A stretch of 35,809 nt of DNA. Origin: Chloroflexota bacterium (GTDB taxonomy: Bacteria > Chloroflexota > Dehalococcoidia > UBA2979). Both the position numbers and the translations under genes were made by a program. The stretch lies in assembly GCA_027592645.1 (NCBI GenBank), contig JAQCKI010000008.1, positions 1-35,809 on the forward strand, given 5' to 3'. Positions within the stretch are counted from its first letter, which is position 1. Each line of letters starts with the position of its first letter. Under the pieces are notes generated by a model that saw nothing but the letters and a program-made list of their open reading frames with translations, did not search any database and was not told the origin of the DNA. Shown one piece after another: positions 6,992-15,032 of the stretch.

Positions 6992-7535
6992 CTACTTGAA
7001 CGGCCCGAACCGCCACCACGACCGCCGCCCGCCGAGCCAAAGACGCCGCCGGCCGGGCGGTCAGCACGCTCCACAGTCATGAACGCCTGGGGCGCGATCT
7101 CCGTGATCAGCCGCCGCAGTCCGTTCAACTGACGGCGGCGGATCACCACCAGGATGACCTCCACGGGACCAGAGCGCCCTTCGCCCTGCAGTTCCGTGAC
7201 GCGGTAGGCCTCGGCGCGCAGGGCGCTGGCGAGGTCGACCGTGGGATCGGCGTTCACCACCTGCACGGAGCGGAACCCGAGCGCCATGCGATCCTCGATC
7301 GTGAGCCCGACGAGCGTACCGGCCGCAAAGCCGCCGGCGTAGGCGACCAGCACGAACGGATTCGTGAGGTTCGTGACCAGCCCGCCGACCGCGAGCGCCC
7401 AGATGGTGAGTTCCACGAACCCGAGGCCCGCCGCAATCCAGCGGCTGCCGCTGACGGTGAACATCACCCGCAACGTGCCGATCGACACGTCCAGGATGCG
7501 TGCGCGAAGATCAGGAAGGGCAGGAACCAGGGCAT
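6992..7535 (-). pseudogene. UPF0316 (DUF2179/DUF5698) membrane protein, frameshifted
   Basis: The central frame encodes the UPF0316 hallmarks: 'ILDVSIGTLRVMF', a Gly-rich membrane region (FVLVAYAGGFAAGTLVGLTIED), a cytoplasmic domain with 'VTELQGEGRSGPVEVILVVIRRRQ', and 'APQAFMTVERAD'. The expected N-terminal helix (MPWFLPFLIFA, ATG at 7535) is in a different frame. The switch falls near 7505-7512, where one base is missing or two are extra. Near the 3' end a second shift would reach the plausible ending 'WWRFGPFK' and TAG at 6992-6994; without it the frame runs far into neighbouring genes. Restoring one base at each point gives 181 residues, the normal family size. Whether the breaks are real or sequencing errors is unknown. 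The protein's function is uncharacterised. Confidence 0.7.
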
Positions 7536-7578
7536 CGCACGTCCCCCCTCGGGCGTCGCGGGCACGGTATCGCACCGC

Positions 7579-7607
7579 TCGACCGTGGTGGAGGGCGCCG
7601 ATAGCAT
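7579..7607 (+). promoter_or_regulatory. Promoter with leaderless geometry for the thioesterase gene
   Basis: TCGACC (7579-7584), a 17-base spacer and TAGCAT (7602-7607) lie directly before ATG 7614. Only six bases separate the -10 box from ATG, so transcription should start at or next to the A of ATG. No Shine-Dalgarno sequence is present. Confidence 0.55.
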
Positions 7608-7613
7608 CGAGCC

Positions 7614-8453
7614 ATGGCGCGAGAACACTTCTTCGACCCGGACGGCCCCGGCCGTTACCTGCCGACCCCGCACTCCCGTGGCCCGTGGGATCCGAAATCC
7701 CTCCATGGCCGCGTGCTGGCGGGGCTGATCGCCCACCAGGTGGAGCAGGATCACGGCGAGCCGGACTTCCACGTCGCGCGGCTGACCACGGACATGTTCC
7801 GCGTCGCACCGATGGCCCCGCTGACGGTGACCACCACCCTGGCGCGCGCGGGTAACCGCATCCGCGTCGTGGACGCCTCGATTCGCATTGACGACGGCAC
7901 GGAGATTGCGCGCGGCAGCGTGGTCTTCCTGCGCCGCGCCGAGCAGCCGGAGGGCGAGGTCTGGTCGCCGCCGCTGTGGGAGGTGCCACACCCCGAGATG
8001 CTGCCCGCCGAGGAGCCTCGTGGCCCGCGTGGCATGGTGCCCGTCTGGGAGACCCGCCGCATCGAGGGTGAGTTCGGCAGCACCGGCCGCAAGCAGGCGT
8101 GGATGCGCGAAACCATGGACCTGGTGCGCGGCGTAGAGCCTTCTCCGCTGGTGCGGATGGCTCAAACCTCGGACTTCGCGAACCCGTTCGCCAACTCCGG
8201 CTCGGCTGGCCTCCATTTCGTGAACGCGGACGCCACTCTCTACCTGCACCGCTATCCGGCGGGGGAGTGGATCGGCGTGGAGGTGGCCGCACATCACAGC
8301 GCGGACGGCATTGCCATTGGCGAGGTGACGTTGTACGACCTGCAGGGCCCAGTGGGCCGTGCCACGGTCTGCGCCGTCGCCAACCGTCGTCCACCCAACA
8401 TGATCGAAGTCCCCGGCACCGCCGAGGCCACGCAAGGCGCCGGTTCCGCCTGA
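7614..8453 (+). CDS. Double-hotdog thioesterase-family protein
   Basis: A 279-residue protein resembling TesB-like/4HBT_3 acyl-CoA thioesterases built from two hotdog folds. The first half has 'SLHGRVLAGLIAHQVEQ' and 'DMFRVAPMAPLTVTTTLARAGNRIRVVDASI', the usual acyl-ACP/CoA pocket strands. The second half has 'MAQTSDFANPFANSG...FVNADATLYLHRYPAGEWIGVEV', where Asp/Asn/Ser line the predicted active site. It would hydrolyse acyl-CoA esters in the cytoplasm; chain length is unknown. Many relatives sit in fatty acid breakdown clusters, but no such genes are adjacent here. The start ATG 7614 follows a promoter with no room for a leader. The protein ends in a short flexible tail. Confidence 0.85.
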   Translation: MAREHFFDPDGPGRYLPTPHSRGPWDPKSLHGRVLAGLIAHQVEQDHGEPDFHVARLTTDMFRVAPMAPLTVTTTLARAGNRIRVVDASIRIDDGTEIARGSVVFLRRAEQPEGEVWSPPLWEVPHPEMLPAEEPRGPRGMVPVWETRRIEGEFGSTGRKQAWMRETMDLVRGVEPSPLVRMAQTSDFANPFANSGSAGLHFVNADATLYLHRYPAGEWIGVEVAAHHSADGIAIGEVTLYDLQGPVGRATVCAVANRRPPNMIEVPGTAEATQGAGSA

Positions 8454-8549
8454 CGCCCGCCACCCTGCGACACGGCTCCCTGCTACGGCCCCTGCTCGGG
8501 GTACGCTGGTAGCCCCGGCATCCCTCCCCGCCGCCGGGCCGGAGGTCGG

Positions 8550-9323
8550 ATGCGGCTGGGCTGGCGCACCTCGGCAGAACCGGAACGCGCAGAACGCTCG
8601 GACCACGGCGTGGTCCAGCGTGATGGCCTCGCGATCTCCTACCGCGTGGTCCGGAGCGCACGCCGTCGCAAGACGCTCGAACTGAGCGTGGAGGCCGAGG
8701 GCGTCCGCGTGGCCGCGCCACTGTGGGCGTCCGATGCGGAGGTCGCCCGCTTCGTCCACAGCAAGGTGCCGTGGATCCTGAAGCACGGTCGCCGCCCCAC
8801 ACACGATGCACCGCGCACTCCGATGTACCGCGACGGCGAGTCGATGTCGTACCTCGGCCGGACGTTCCCGCTGGTCGTGGAGGATCGCGCACTGCGCCGC
8901 GTGCAGGTGACGATGGATCTCCTCGGCGTTCACATCGCCGTGCCGAGGCGGCTGCAGGAGCCGGCCCGGCAGGCGGCGATCGAGACCGCGATCCGCAACT
9001 GGTACCGCGACCGAGCACTGGAAGAGGTCCCGTACCGCGTCGAGCGATGGGCGGCCGTGCTCGGCGATTCGCCCAGCCGGGTGCTGATCCGCGATCAGCG
9101 CCGCCGATGGGGCTCGTGCGCACCGGATCGGACACTGCGGTTCAACTGGCGGCTGGCGATGCTGGAGCCGGGGTTGATTGATTACGTCGTCGTCCACGAA
9201 CTCTGCCACCTGCGCCACCCGAATCACGGCGCGGGCTTCTGGGCGGAAGTCGGCCGTCTGATGCCGGACTGGCGGCTGCGTCGCGCCGCGCTCGTGCGCG
9301 CCGGTCGCGCGCTCCCGTTCTAG
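8550..9323 (+). CDS. YgjP-type M48-like zinc metallopeptidase
   Basis: A 257-residue protein of the YgjP/DUF45 family. The zinc site is HELCH (His216, Glu217, His220) followed by 'LRHPNHGAGFW', in which His226 is the likely third ligand. Upstream is the family's 'RRRWGSCAPDRTLRFNWRLAMLEPGLIDYVVVHEL' block. The N-terminal half carries the usual 'VVRSARRRKTLELSVEAEGVRVAAP' strands. Members are predicted soluble peptidases whose substrates are mostly unknown; they are often near restriction or helicase genes, but not here. The start is supported by GGAGG four bases upstream and a TACGCT -10 candidate at 8502. The stop lies 9 bases before the methyltransferase. Confidence 0.9.
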   Translation: MRLGWRTSAEPERAERSDHGVVQRDGLAISYRVVRSARRRKTLELSVEAEGVRVAAPLWASDAEVARFVHSKVPWILKHGRRPTHDAPRTPMYRDGESMSYLGRTFPLVVEDRALRRVQVTMDLLGVHIAVPRRLQEPARQAAIETAIRNWYRDRALEEVPYRVERWAAVLGDSPSRVLIRDQRRRWGSCAPDRTLRFNWRLAMLEPGLIDYVVVHELCHLRHPNHGAGFWAEVGRLMPDWRLRRAALVRAGRALPF

Positions 9324-9326
9324 AGT
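9321..9326 (+). promoter_or_regulatory. Candidate leaderless -10 box before the methyltransferase
   Basis: TAGAGT lies six bases before ATG 9333, the same geometry as at 7614 and 26315, and no Shine-Dalgarno sequence is present. The hexamer includes the TAG stop codon of the upstream gene, and no clear -35 box is seen. It is therefore weaker evidence than the other sites. Confidence 0.35.
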
Positions 9327-9332
9327 GACGGC

Positions 9333-10175
9333 ATGAGTAACTCGACCCTTCGCCCGACCGAGTCTGAGGCGCTGGCCGCGTGGGCGCACCTCGTCGCGGC
9401 CGACCGCGAGCAAGTGGAGCGGCTGCGCGAAGATCGCCCCGGCAGCACCGACTACTACGCGCCCATCGCCTCGAACTTCCGACCGGGCCGGCGTGAGAAT
9501 GCCGAATGGCCGGCGCTGTCCGCGCTGCTCCAGCCCGGTGACACGTTCCTGGACATCGGCGCGGGCGGCGGCCGCTTCGCGGTGCCGGCCGCCGGTGTCG
9601 TGTCGCGCGTGATCGCGATCGAGCCGTCCGACGCGATGCGAGGCGTACTCACCCAGGCGGCGACCGAGGCCGGTGTCAGCATCGACATGCGCGCGCAGCC
9701 GTGGCCGGACACTGCCTTCACCGAGACGGCCGATGTCTCCCTGGCCGCGCACGTGATGTACGACGAGGAGCACGTCGCGGCGTTCCTCGATGCGATGGAG
9801 CGGCACACCCGCCGGACGTGCGTGGCGGTGTTTGGTGAGCAGGCACGAGGCGCCTCGCTCGCGGCACTGTGGGAGGCCGTGCACGGCGAACCGATGGCGA
9901 CGCTGCCCGCGCTGCACGAGTTCGTCGCGCTGCTCGGTGCGCGCGGGCGACGGTACGAGGTGACGGCGGCCGGCCGCAGCGCGGCCCGTGAGCGGATGCC
10001 GCGCGAGGCCGCCTACGCGAACGGGCGGCGGCTGTTGTGGCTCGCCGAGGGCTCCGAGAAGGAGCGCCAGATGCGCGCGCTGATGGACGAGTGGTACGGC
10101 GAGGGCGACGAGATCGCGCTGCCGGTCGGCCGCCGCTACGCCGGCGTCGTGGCCTGGGAACCGCCCGCGGAATAA
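9333..10175 (+). CDS. Class I SAM-dependent methyltransferase
   Basis: A 280-residue protein with the Rossmann methyltransferase core. Motif I is FLDIGAGGGRFAVPA (residues 72-86). The acidic end of strand 2 is 'VIAIEPSDAMRGVL', and motif II/III is 'ETADVSLAAHVMYDEEHVAAFLDAMERHTRR'. The methyl acceptor is not evident: the C-terminal half (roughly 190-280) is Arg/Glu-rich and not diagnostic of small-molecule, RNA or protein substrates. It starts 9 bases after the metallopeptidase stop and could be co-transcribed, but a TANNNT box sits right before its ATG. The protein has no signal peptide or membrane helices. Confidence 0.85.
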   Translation: MSNSTLRPTESEALAAWAHLVAADREQVERLREDRPGSTDYYAPIASNFRPGRRENAEWPALSALLQPGDTFLDIGAGGGRFAVPAAGVVSRVIAIEPSDAMRGVLTQAATEAGVSIDMRAQPWPDTAFTETADVSLAAHVMYDEEHVAAFLDAMERHTRRTCVAVFGEQARGASLAALWEAVHGEPMATLPALHEFVALLGARGRRYEVTAAGRSAARERMPREAAYANGRRLLWLAEGSEKERQMRALMDEWYGEGDEIALPVGRRYAGVVAWEPPAE

Positions 10176-10243
10176 GCGTCCCGCGCCCGCTATCGCACAA
10201 GACCCGGCAGCCTCATGATTCGCGGAATCGATCAGGCGTCCCG

Positions 10244-11152
10244 TTGAACCGGTGGGGCGTGGGAGAACTTGCGGCGCTCGCGTCGGCGGTGGGCTGGGCC
10301 GGGACCAGCACCGCATTGGCACGCCTTGGTGGCCGCTACGATGCGCCCGTTCTGAGCGCACTCCGTCTGCTCGCCGCCACGCCTCTCCTCATCGTGTTCC
10401 TGATGATGGACGGCGGCTTCGCCACCCTCGGTCTGGACGACGCGCCCATCCCGGTGTTGATCATGGTCCTCAGCGGACTCGTGGGCTACGGCATCGGTGA
10501 CACCGCCTACATCCGCTCACTGGCGACCGTGGGGATTCAGCGCATGGCGCCCACCACCACGGCGCTGTGGGTCGCCATGAGCGCCGTCGGCGGCATCGTG
10601 CTGCTGGGTGAGCCGTTCACCTGGTCGCTGGTCGTCGGCGGTGTCGCGGTCGTGGCAGGCTGCGCCGTGCTGATGGCGCGGGCCGTGGCGCCGCTGGGGA
10701 CCATCGGCCGCCCAGCGGCCAGCACCCTCCAGGTGGTGATCGCGGTGACTGTGGTGGCGGCCGCGTGGGCGGCTGCCACGCTGATGCTCGCCGGCGGCCG
10801 CGAGGAACTCAGCACCGCCGCCGCCGGCGCGATCCGCATCCCCACCGGAGGCCTGGTGATCGCTGCCGTCACCATGACGGCGGCGCGGGGCAACATCCGG
10901 CACCGGCTCCCACAGGGGCGAGACCTGGCGCTGATCGTCGTCGTTGGCATCCTCGGCACCGGGATCGGGTCGTGGCTCTACATCTTCGCCATCGCGGAGG
11001 CGGGTGCCTCCAAGGCGGTGATCCTCAACGCCACCTCCCCGCTGATGGCGATCCCGCTGGCGATGTTCTTCCTGCACGAACGGCCCACCCGCCGGATTGC
11101 CGCCGGGACGGCGTTGTGCGTACTCGGGACGCTGGTGGTGATCGCCGGGTGA
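10244..11152 (+). CDS. EamA/DMT-family transporter
   Basis: About 302 residues with some ten hydrophobic helices in two repeated halves, each with the EamA pattern. Examples are 'ASAVGWAGTSTALARLGGRYDAPVLSALRLLAATPLLIVFL' at the start and 'ASKAVILNATSPLMAIPLAMFFLHERPTRRIAAGTALCVLG' at the end. It sits in the cytoplasmic membrane and probably exports a small metabolite or amino acid. No ATG fits: TTG 10244 (AGG 8 bases upstream) and GTG 10259 are both possible. The open frame reaching back to 10037 lies inside the methyltransferase gene and is Arg-rich, so it is not part of the protein. Substrate unknown. Confidence 0.87.
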   Translation: MNRWGVGELAALASAVGWAGTSTALARLGGRYDAPVLSALRLLAATPLLIVFLMMDGGFATLGLDDAPIPVLIMVLSGLVGYGIGDTAYIRSLATVGIQRMAPTTTALWVAMSAVGGIVLLGEPFTWSLVVGGVAVVAGCAVLMARAVAPLGTIGRPAASTLQVVIAVTVVAAAWAAATLMLAGGREELSTAAAGAIRIPTGGLVIAAVTMTAARGNIRHRLPQGRDLALIVVVGILGTGIGSWLYIFAIAEAGASKAVILNATSPLMAIPLAMFFLHERPTRRIAAGTALCVLGTLVVIAG

Positions 11153-11214
11153 CAGCGCCCGCAGGCTCACCCCGCGCGCTCTGCTAACCTCGGGCGCAAT
11201 CGAGAGGCAGGGCC

Positions 11215-11625
11215 ATGACCAACGACTGGCGCGAGGACTACGAGGTCAAACTCAGCCCGTACGCGGCGTTCCTGGGTGCCGAGAAAATCTCAGCGTCGCC
11301 GGAACTCGCCGTGCTGCAGATCGAGTGCGGCCCGCAGCACCTGAACCCCACCGGCATGGTCCACGGCGGCGTCATGGTCTCCCTGGCAGACAACACTGCC
11401 ACGATGCTGGCGAACACTCATCGCATGTCAACCGAGAACGATGGCAAGTTCATGGTCGGCATCGACCTGCACGCCACGTTCCTGAGCAACCAGCCGGGCG
11501 GGACGCTGCGCACCGAGGCACGCTTCGTGCGCGCGGGCAAGCGCGTCGCCGTCGTTCGCACGCAGGTACTGGGCGATGGTGGCCGGCTGCTGGCCGAGGT
11601 CACCACGACCCATGTGCCTGCCTGA
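11215..11625 (+). CDS. PaaI-type hotdog thioesterase
   Basis: A 136-residue single-hotdog protein. The catalytic region is 'HLNPTGMVHGGVMVSLADNTATMLANT': the HGG turn and the Asp after SLA are the PaaI/YbgC-like thioesterase hallmarks. The second signature is 'VGIDLHATFLSNQPGGTLRTEARFVRAGKRVAVV'. It would cleave aryl- or acyl-CoA thioesters. The start is preceded by GAGAGG, and a TAACCT hexamer at 11185 could be its -10 box. It lies 21 bases before the AlkZ/YcaQ-type gene on the same strand, so the two may be one transcript. The substrate class cannot be decided. Confidence 0.9.
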   Translation: MTNDWREDYEVKLSPYAAFLGAEKISASPELAVLQIECGPQHLNPTGMVHGGVMVSLADNTATMLANTHRMSTENDGKFMVGIDLHATFLSNQPGGTLRTEARFVRAGKRVAVVRTQVLGDGGRLLAEVTTTHVPA

Positions 11626-11646
11626 CGATCCCGTGAGCGCCCGCTG

Positions 11647-12849
11647 ATGCCCTCCGCCGTCTCCGCCGCCGAGGCCCGCCGCATCGCCCTGGCCGCGCAG
11701 GGATTCGCGGAACGCCGCCCCGCGGGGCGCATCGACGCGCGCCATTTCCGGCGGGTGATGGGACGCATCGGCCTCGTGCAGTTGGACGCCGTCAGCGCGC
11801 TCGTGAGGTCGCACTACCTCCCGTTCTTCGCCCGCCTCGGCCCGTACGACCGCGATGCACTGGACGCGTATCTCTGGGGTCGCGGCACGCACTTCGAGTA
11901 CTGGGGGCACGAGGCCTCTGTGATCCCGGTGGACGACCAGCCGCTGTACCGGCACCGCATGGATGAGCGGCTCGCACGGCCACGCCCGTGGGTGCAACGG
12001 CTGGAGGCGGAACGCCCCGGCTTCGTGCAGGCGATCCTGGAGGAGATCCGGGACCGGGGCCCGCTCACCGTGAGTGACCTGGAGGATGCCGGTGAGCGTC
12101 GGGGGCCGTGGTGGGGATGGAGTCACGGCAAACTCGGGCTGGAGTGGCTGTTCATGACGGGACGCCTGACCGTCACCTCGCGTCGCCAGTTCCAGCGGCG
12201 CTACGACCTGCCAGAGCGCGCCCTTCCGCCCGGCGTGCTGACTGCACCGACCCCGGAGCCGGAGGCGGCGCAGCGTGAGTTATTGCTCCGCTCCGCTCGG
12301 TCGCACGGCATCGGCACGGCGCATGACCTGTCGGACTACTACCGCCTCCCGTACACGGCGGCCGCGCGGACGCTGCGCGCACTCGCCTCGGAGGGCGCGC
12401 TGGAGCAAGTGGCGGTCGAGGGCTGGCGTGACCCGGCCTACGTGCACCCGGAGGCGCGTGCGCCGCGGTCGATGCACGCCCGCGCGCTGCTCTCCCCGTT
12501 CGATCCCGTGGTCTGGGAGCGAGACCGCGCCGAGCGGCTGTTCAACTTCCGCTACCGGATCGAGATCTACACACCGGAACCTCAGCGTCAGTACGGCTAC
12601 TACGTGCTGCCGTTCCTGCTGGGCGACCGCCTGGTCGGGCGCGTGGATCTGCGCTCGGACCGAGCGGCCGGCATCCTCCGCGTCCCGGGTGCATACACGG
12701 AAGCGGGCATGGTGCCCGCGGAAGTCGCACCGGCACTCGCGGAGGAGGTCACGCTGATGGCGCGCTGGCTCGGCCTCGAACGCATCGAGGTGGGGACGCG
12801 CGGCGACCTGTCGCGTCCGCTGGCGGCGTCACTTCGGACGCTTGGCTAG
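11647..12849 (+). CDS. AlkZ/YcaQ-family winged-helix DNA glycosylase
   Basis: A 400-residue protein of the HTH_42 (YcaQ/AlkZ) family, whose studied members excise bulky alkylated bases and unhook interstrand crosslinks. The catalytic Q-hydrophobic-D motif is Gln45-Leu46-Asp47 in 'IGLVQLDAVSALVRSHYLPFFARLG'. YcaQ-type members carry Q-x-D; antibiotic self-resistance AlkZ members carry Q-x-Q. Other family blocks are present: 'FEYWGHEASVIP', winged-helix segments around 130-270, 'LLSPFDPVVWERDRAERLFNFRYRIEIYTP' and 'YYVLPFLLGDRLVGRVDLR'. There is no biosynthetic cluster nearby, so general genome repair is the more likely role. The full family length is present. Confidence 0.9.
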   Translation: MPSAVSAAEARRIALAAQGFAERRPAGRIDARHFRRVMGRIGLVQLDAVSALVRSHYLPFFARLGPYDRDALDAYLWGRGTHFEYWGHEASVIPVDDQPLYRHRMDERLARPRPWVQRLEAERPGFVQAILEEIRDRGPLTVSDLEDAGERRGPWWGWSHGKLGLEWLFMTGRLTVTSRRQFQRRYDLPERALPPGVLTAPTPEPEAAQRELLLRSARSHGIGTAHDLSDYYRLPYTAAARTLRALASEGALEQVAVEGWRDPAYVHPEARAPRSMHARALLSPFDPVVWERDRAERLFNFRYRIEIYTPEPQRQYGYYVLPFLLGDRLVGRVDLRSDRAAGILRVPGAYTEAGMVPAEVAPALAEEVTLMARWLGLERIEVGTRGDLSRPLAASLRTLG

Positions 12850-12860
12850 GCCGCATCCGC

Positions 12861-14473
12861 CTACTGGCGCACGATGACGATCATCGGCGTATTCGCGGCC
12901 AGTTCGCCGCCCACCAGTGTGACGAATGATGCGTTGACGAACGCCGGTGCACCCACCGTGTAGCCACGGAGCGCCCCGTTGCTGGTGATCCAGATGGAGG
13001 CAATGCGCGGGTCACTGGCGGCAGCGCTCAACGGACCGCCGCTCCAGAGCGCGAGCGCCAGGCCCTGGCTCGGAAGCACCCCGACGATAACCGAGGCACC
13101 CGGGGTCGCGGGAAGCGGGGGCACCACGACGGCCGGCGGCACCGCCGCGCCGACACCTTCCACCCAGACACCGGTGCGCGACCCATCCGGCCGAGCGACC
13201 AGCAACTCCAGGTCCTGCCCGCTCACGTCAACCTCGACCCGGCAGGCGGCACCGAGGTTCAGCGAACACGTCCCTGCGAGACCAGCCGCGCCCGATACGC
13301 CGCGCAGGCGCACCTCAAACGGCGCGGCGACATCCAGGAAGTTCGGCGGGAGGTAGAAGGAGGTGTTCACCAGTTGCACGGAGGTGCCGCCCTGCGGGTT
13401 GGTGTGGACGAAGTAGCCGAAGTCCACCCCGGTGCCACCGGCACGCACCTCGCCCGCCCGTGCATCGAACGGGACGCCGCATCCGACCGTGTTGCATGCG
13501 GCGATCTCCCGGGCGAACAGCCCGAGCGTGCCCGCCCCCTCGATCACGGTCTCTCCGGCCTGGCGAGTCACCTCCACCAGTTCAGGGTGACTCACCCAGA
13601 AGTTCGCATCGCGCTGCTGGTGCTCGGTGCACTCCAGGTCCGTGCGACCGGCGATCCCCCGGCACGCGGTCGGCGAGAGGACCAGAGCATTGCCGCCGCT
13701 CACGTTTACCATCGGACGGTAGTAGTACGCGCCTGCCTGCGACTCAAAGGTCTGCTGACGCCCGGTCAGTGTGAGCGCCACCGCACTGGTGGGGGGCGAG
13801 GTGACGGCCGACAACGACTGCACCCGTGGGCCGTACGTGGCGGCGAGGATCGAGACTTCGGCCAGTGCGGGCTGCAGGACCGCACACGGGCCGTAGCCCA
13901 TCACCTCTGACCGGTACTCGCTGTGCGTGAAACCCAGCACGTGTCCCAGTTCGTGCACCAGGACGTTTGTCCAGCACAGACCGCTCAGATCCATGCTCAG
14001 TCGCAGGCGAACGTCCGCCTCCAGGATTCGTCCGCTACTTTCCCTCGTGTGTGCGGCACCTGCGGCGCTGTCGTTTGGATTGAAGACCGTGAACCCCACC
14101 TGATTGACCTGGTCACCGAGCACGACCGCAGACGTACACAAACCAGTGAGGCGGAACTCCACATTGGCGTTCACCACGTTCCACGCGTCCATCGCCTGCT
14201 GCGTCCAGTCGCGCAGATTGACCTCGGTGATGCCGGCGGGGAACGGGCCGGTGCTGACGCACATGGGTACCACCGCGGTCTGCCAGCGGACGCGAACACG
14301 CAGGGGCGTGTCGTCGGGGATCGTCAGCGGCGTGTGATTCTCCGCCAGATGTTCTTCCGGTGGCCCACCGGCGGCGGGGGGGGAGCGAACGCGACGAAGG
14401 CGACGACCGTGAGGAGGGCCGCGACGATCACGAAGAGACCAGGCCAGGAGGCGCGGACGAGGAGTGCGGTCAT
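12861..14473 (-). CDS. Secreted matrixin-like metalloprotease, frame broken at a G8 run
   Basis: The catalytic domain holds the complete zinc site HELGHVLGFTH (bases 13923-13955) and a Met-turn in 'SEVMGYGP', as in M10 matrixins. Further on are beta-rich domains of unknown type, and a C-terminal module ending in 'RGYTVGAPAFVNASF' that also ends the subtilase at 28270. The signal peptide (MTALLVRASWPGLFVIVAALL, ATG 14473, GGAG five bases upstream) is in another frame. The frames meet at eight G (14376-14383); one extra G would give a single 537-residue protein with a poly-Pro stretch after the signal. As written, the exported protein would stop after about 49 residues. The protein is probably secreted or surface-held, and cleavage targets are unknown. 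Confidence 0.8.
14376..14383. repeat. G8 homopolymer at the matrixin frame break
   Basis: Eight consecutive G on the plus strand (C8 in the coding sense) lie exactly between the signal-peptide frame and the catalytic frame. Runs like this are prone both to read undercalling and to slipped-strand length change in cells. Confidence 0.85.
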
Positions 14474-14698
14474 GTGGGCTCCAGCAGGGATCTGTGTCAC
14501 CGTCGCCGCCACAGCCGTCCGGATTCGGGAGTGAGCGTATCGGACAACTGCGCCCAACGGACATCCGCGACCGAAATTCCCTATAGCGCCTAACCCTTAC
14601 GTATCCGTTACATCGTTCGCGAAATCTGTTATGGTGCTGAAGCCGCCTCCCACGGGGACTCGGGGGGCAGGACAGCAGCGACCAGGCGGGGGGGTTCG

Positions 14699-14872
14699 AT
14701 GGCTTCCAAGGCTCGTGTCCAGACGTGTGAAGCGCACCACTGGGTGCTTCCGGCGCCAGGTGGCGCAACGACACAAGGCACCTGCAGGAACTGCGGCGCC
14801 GAGCGCCAGTTCTCCAACGTTGCAGGCAGTGGCTGGGTTCTGCGCTCCGGACTGAAGAAGCGCACGGCCTGA
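14699..14872 (+). CDS. Small CxxH/CxxC putative zinc-binding protein (57 aa)
   Basis: A 57-residue protein with a G-rich Shine-Dalgarno-like stretch just upstream. The pattern is Cys10-x2-His13, then 'HWVLPAPGGATTQGTC', Cys29-x2-Cys32 and 'GAERQFSN'. This reads as a single treble-clef or ribbon zinc site closed by the two half-motifs. Similar tiny 'C..HHW...G..T.G.C..CG..R.F.N' proteins recur in Chloroflexota as I recall, but I know of no function. A strong terminator follows 36 bases after the stop, so it is a stand-alone transcript. The overlapping 74-residue frame from 14631 is Arg-rich and less protein-like. Confidence 0.75.
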   Translation: MASKARVQTCEAHHWVLPAPGGATTQGTCRNCGAERQFSNVAGSGWVLRSGLKKRTA

Positions 14873-14907
14873 CCTTCCGGCGGTGACACGGACGCACCCG
14901 CGTCCCG

Positions 14908-14940
14908 GCAGCCGCCCCAATCGGGCGGCTGCGGTCTTTC
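14908..14940 (+). terminator. Terminator after the small CxxH/CxxC gene
   Basis: GCAGCCGCCC (14908-14917) pairs perfectly with GGGCGGCTGC (14923-14932) around a 5-base loop. The sequence GGTCTTTC follows. The 10-bp GC stem with a short T-containing tail fits an intrinsic terminator for the 57-residue protein. Confidence 0.75.
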
Positions 14941-14997
14941 CCCCCACCATTCGTCCCCGAGCCTCCAGCCCTCGAACATCTCACCGTCCATCGATGC

Positions 14998-15026
14998 GCG
15001 ACCGTGCGCCCGCCCACCGCTAGGAT
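14998..15026 (+). promoter_or_regulatory. Promoter with leaderless geometry for the 64-aa Cys protein
   Basis: GCGACC (14998-15003), a 17-base spacer and TAGGAT (15021-15026) are followed by six bases and ATG 15033. No Shine-Dalgarno sequence lies between. The layout is the same as at 7579-7614. Confidence 0.5.
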
Positions 15027-15032
15027 GCCCGC

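Noticed and set aside
6595-9135. 846-aa minus-strand open frame
   Set aside because: Only its UPF0316 segment is real; the rest is opposite intact thioesterase and metallopeptidase genes and is Arg/Pro/Gly noise.
7464-10361. 965-aa minus-strand open frame
   Set aside because: It is a shadow of three plus-strand genes. Only its last residues (MPWFLPFLIFA) belong to a real gene, the UPF0316 N-terminus.
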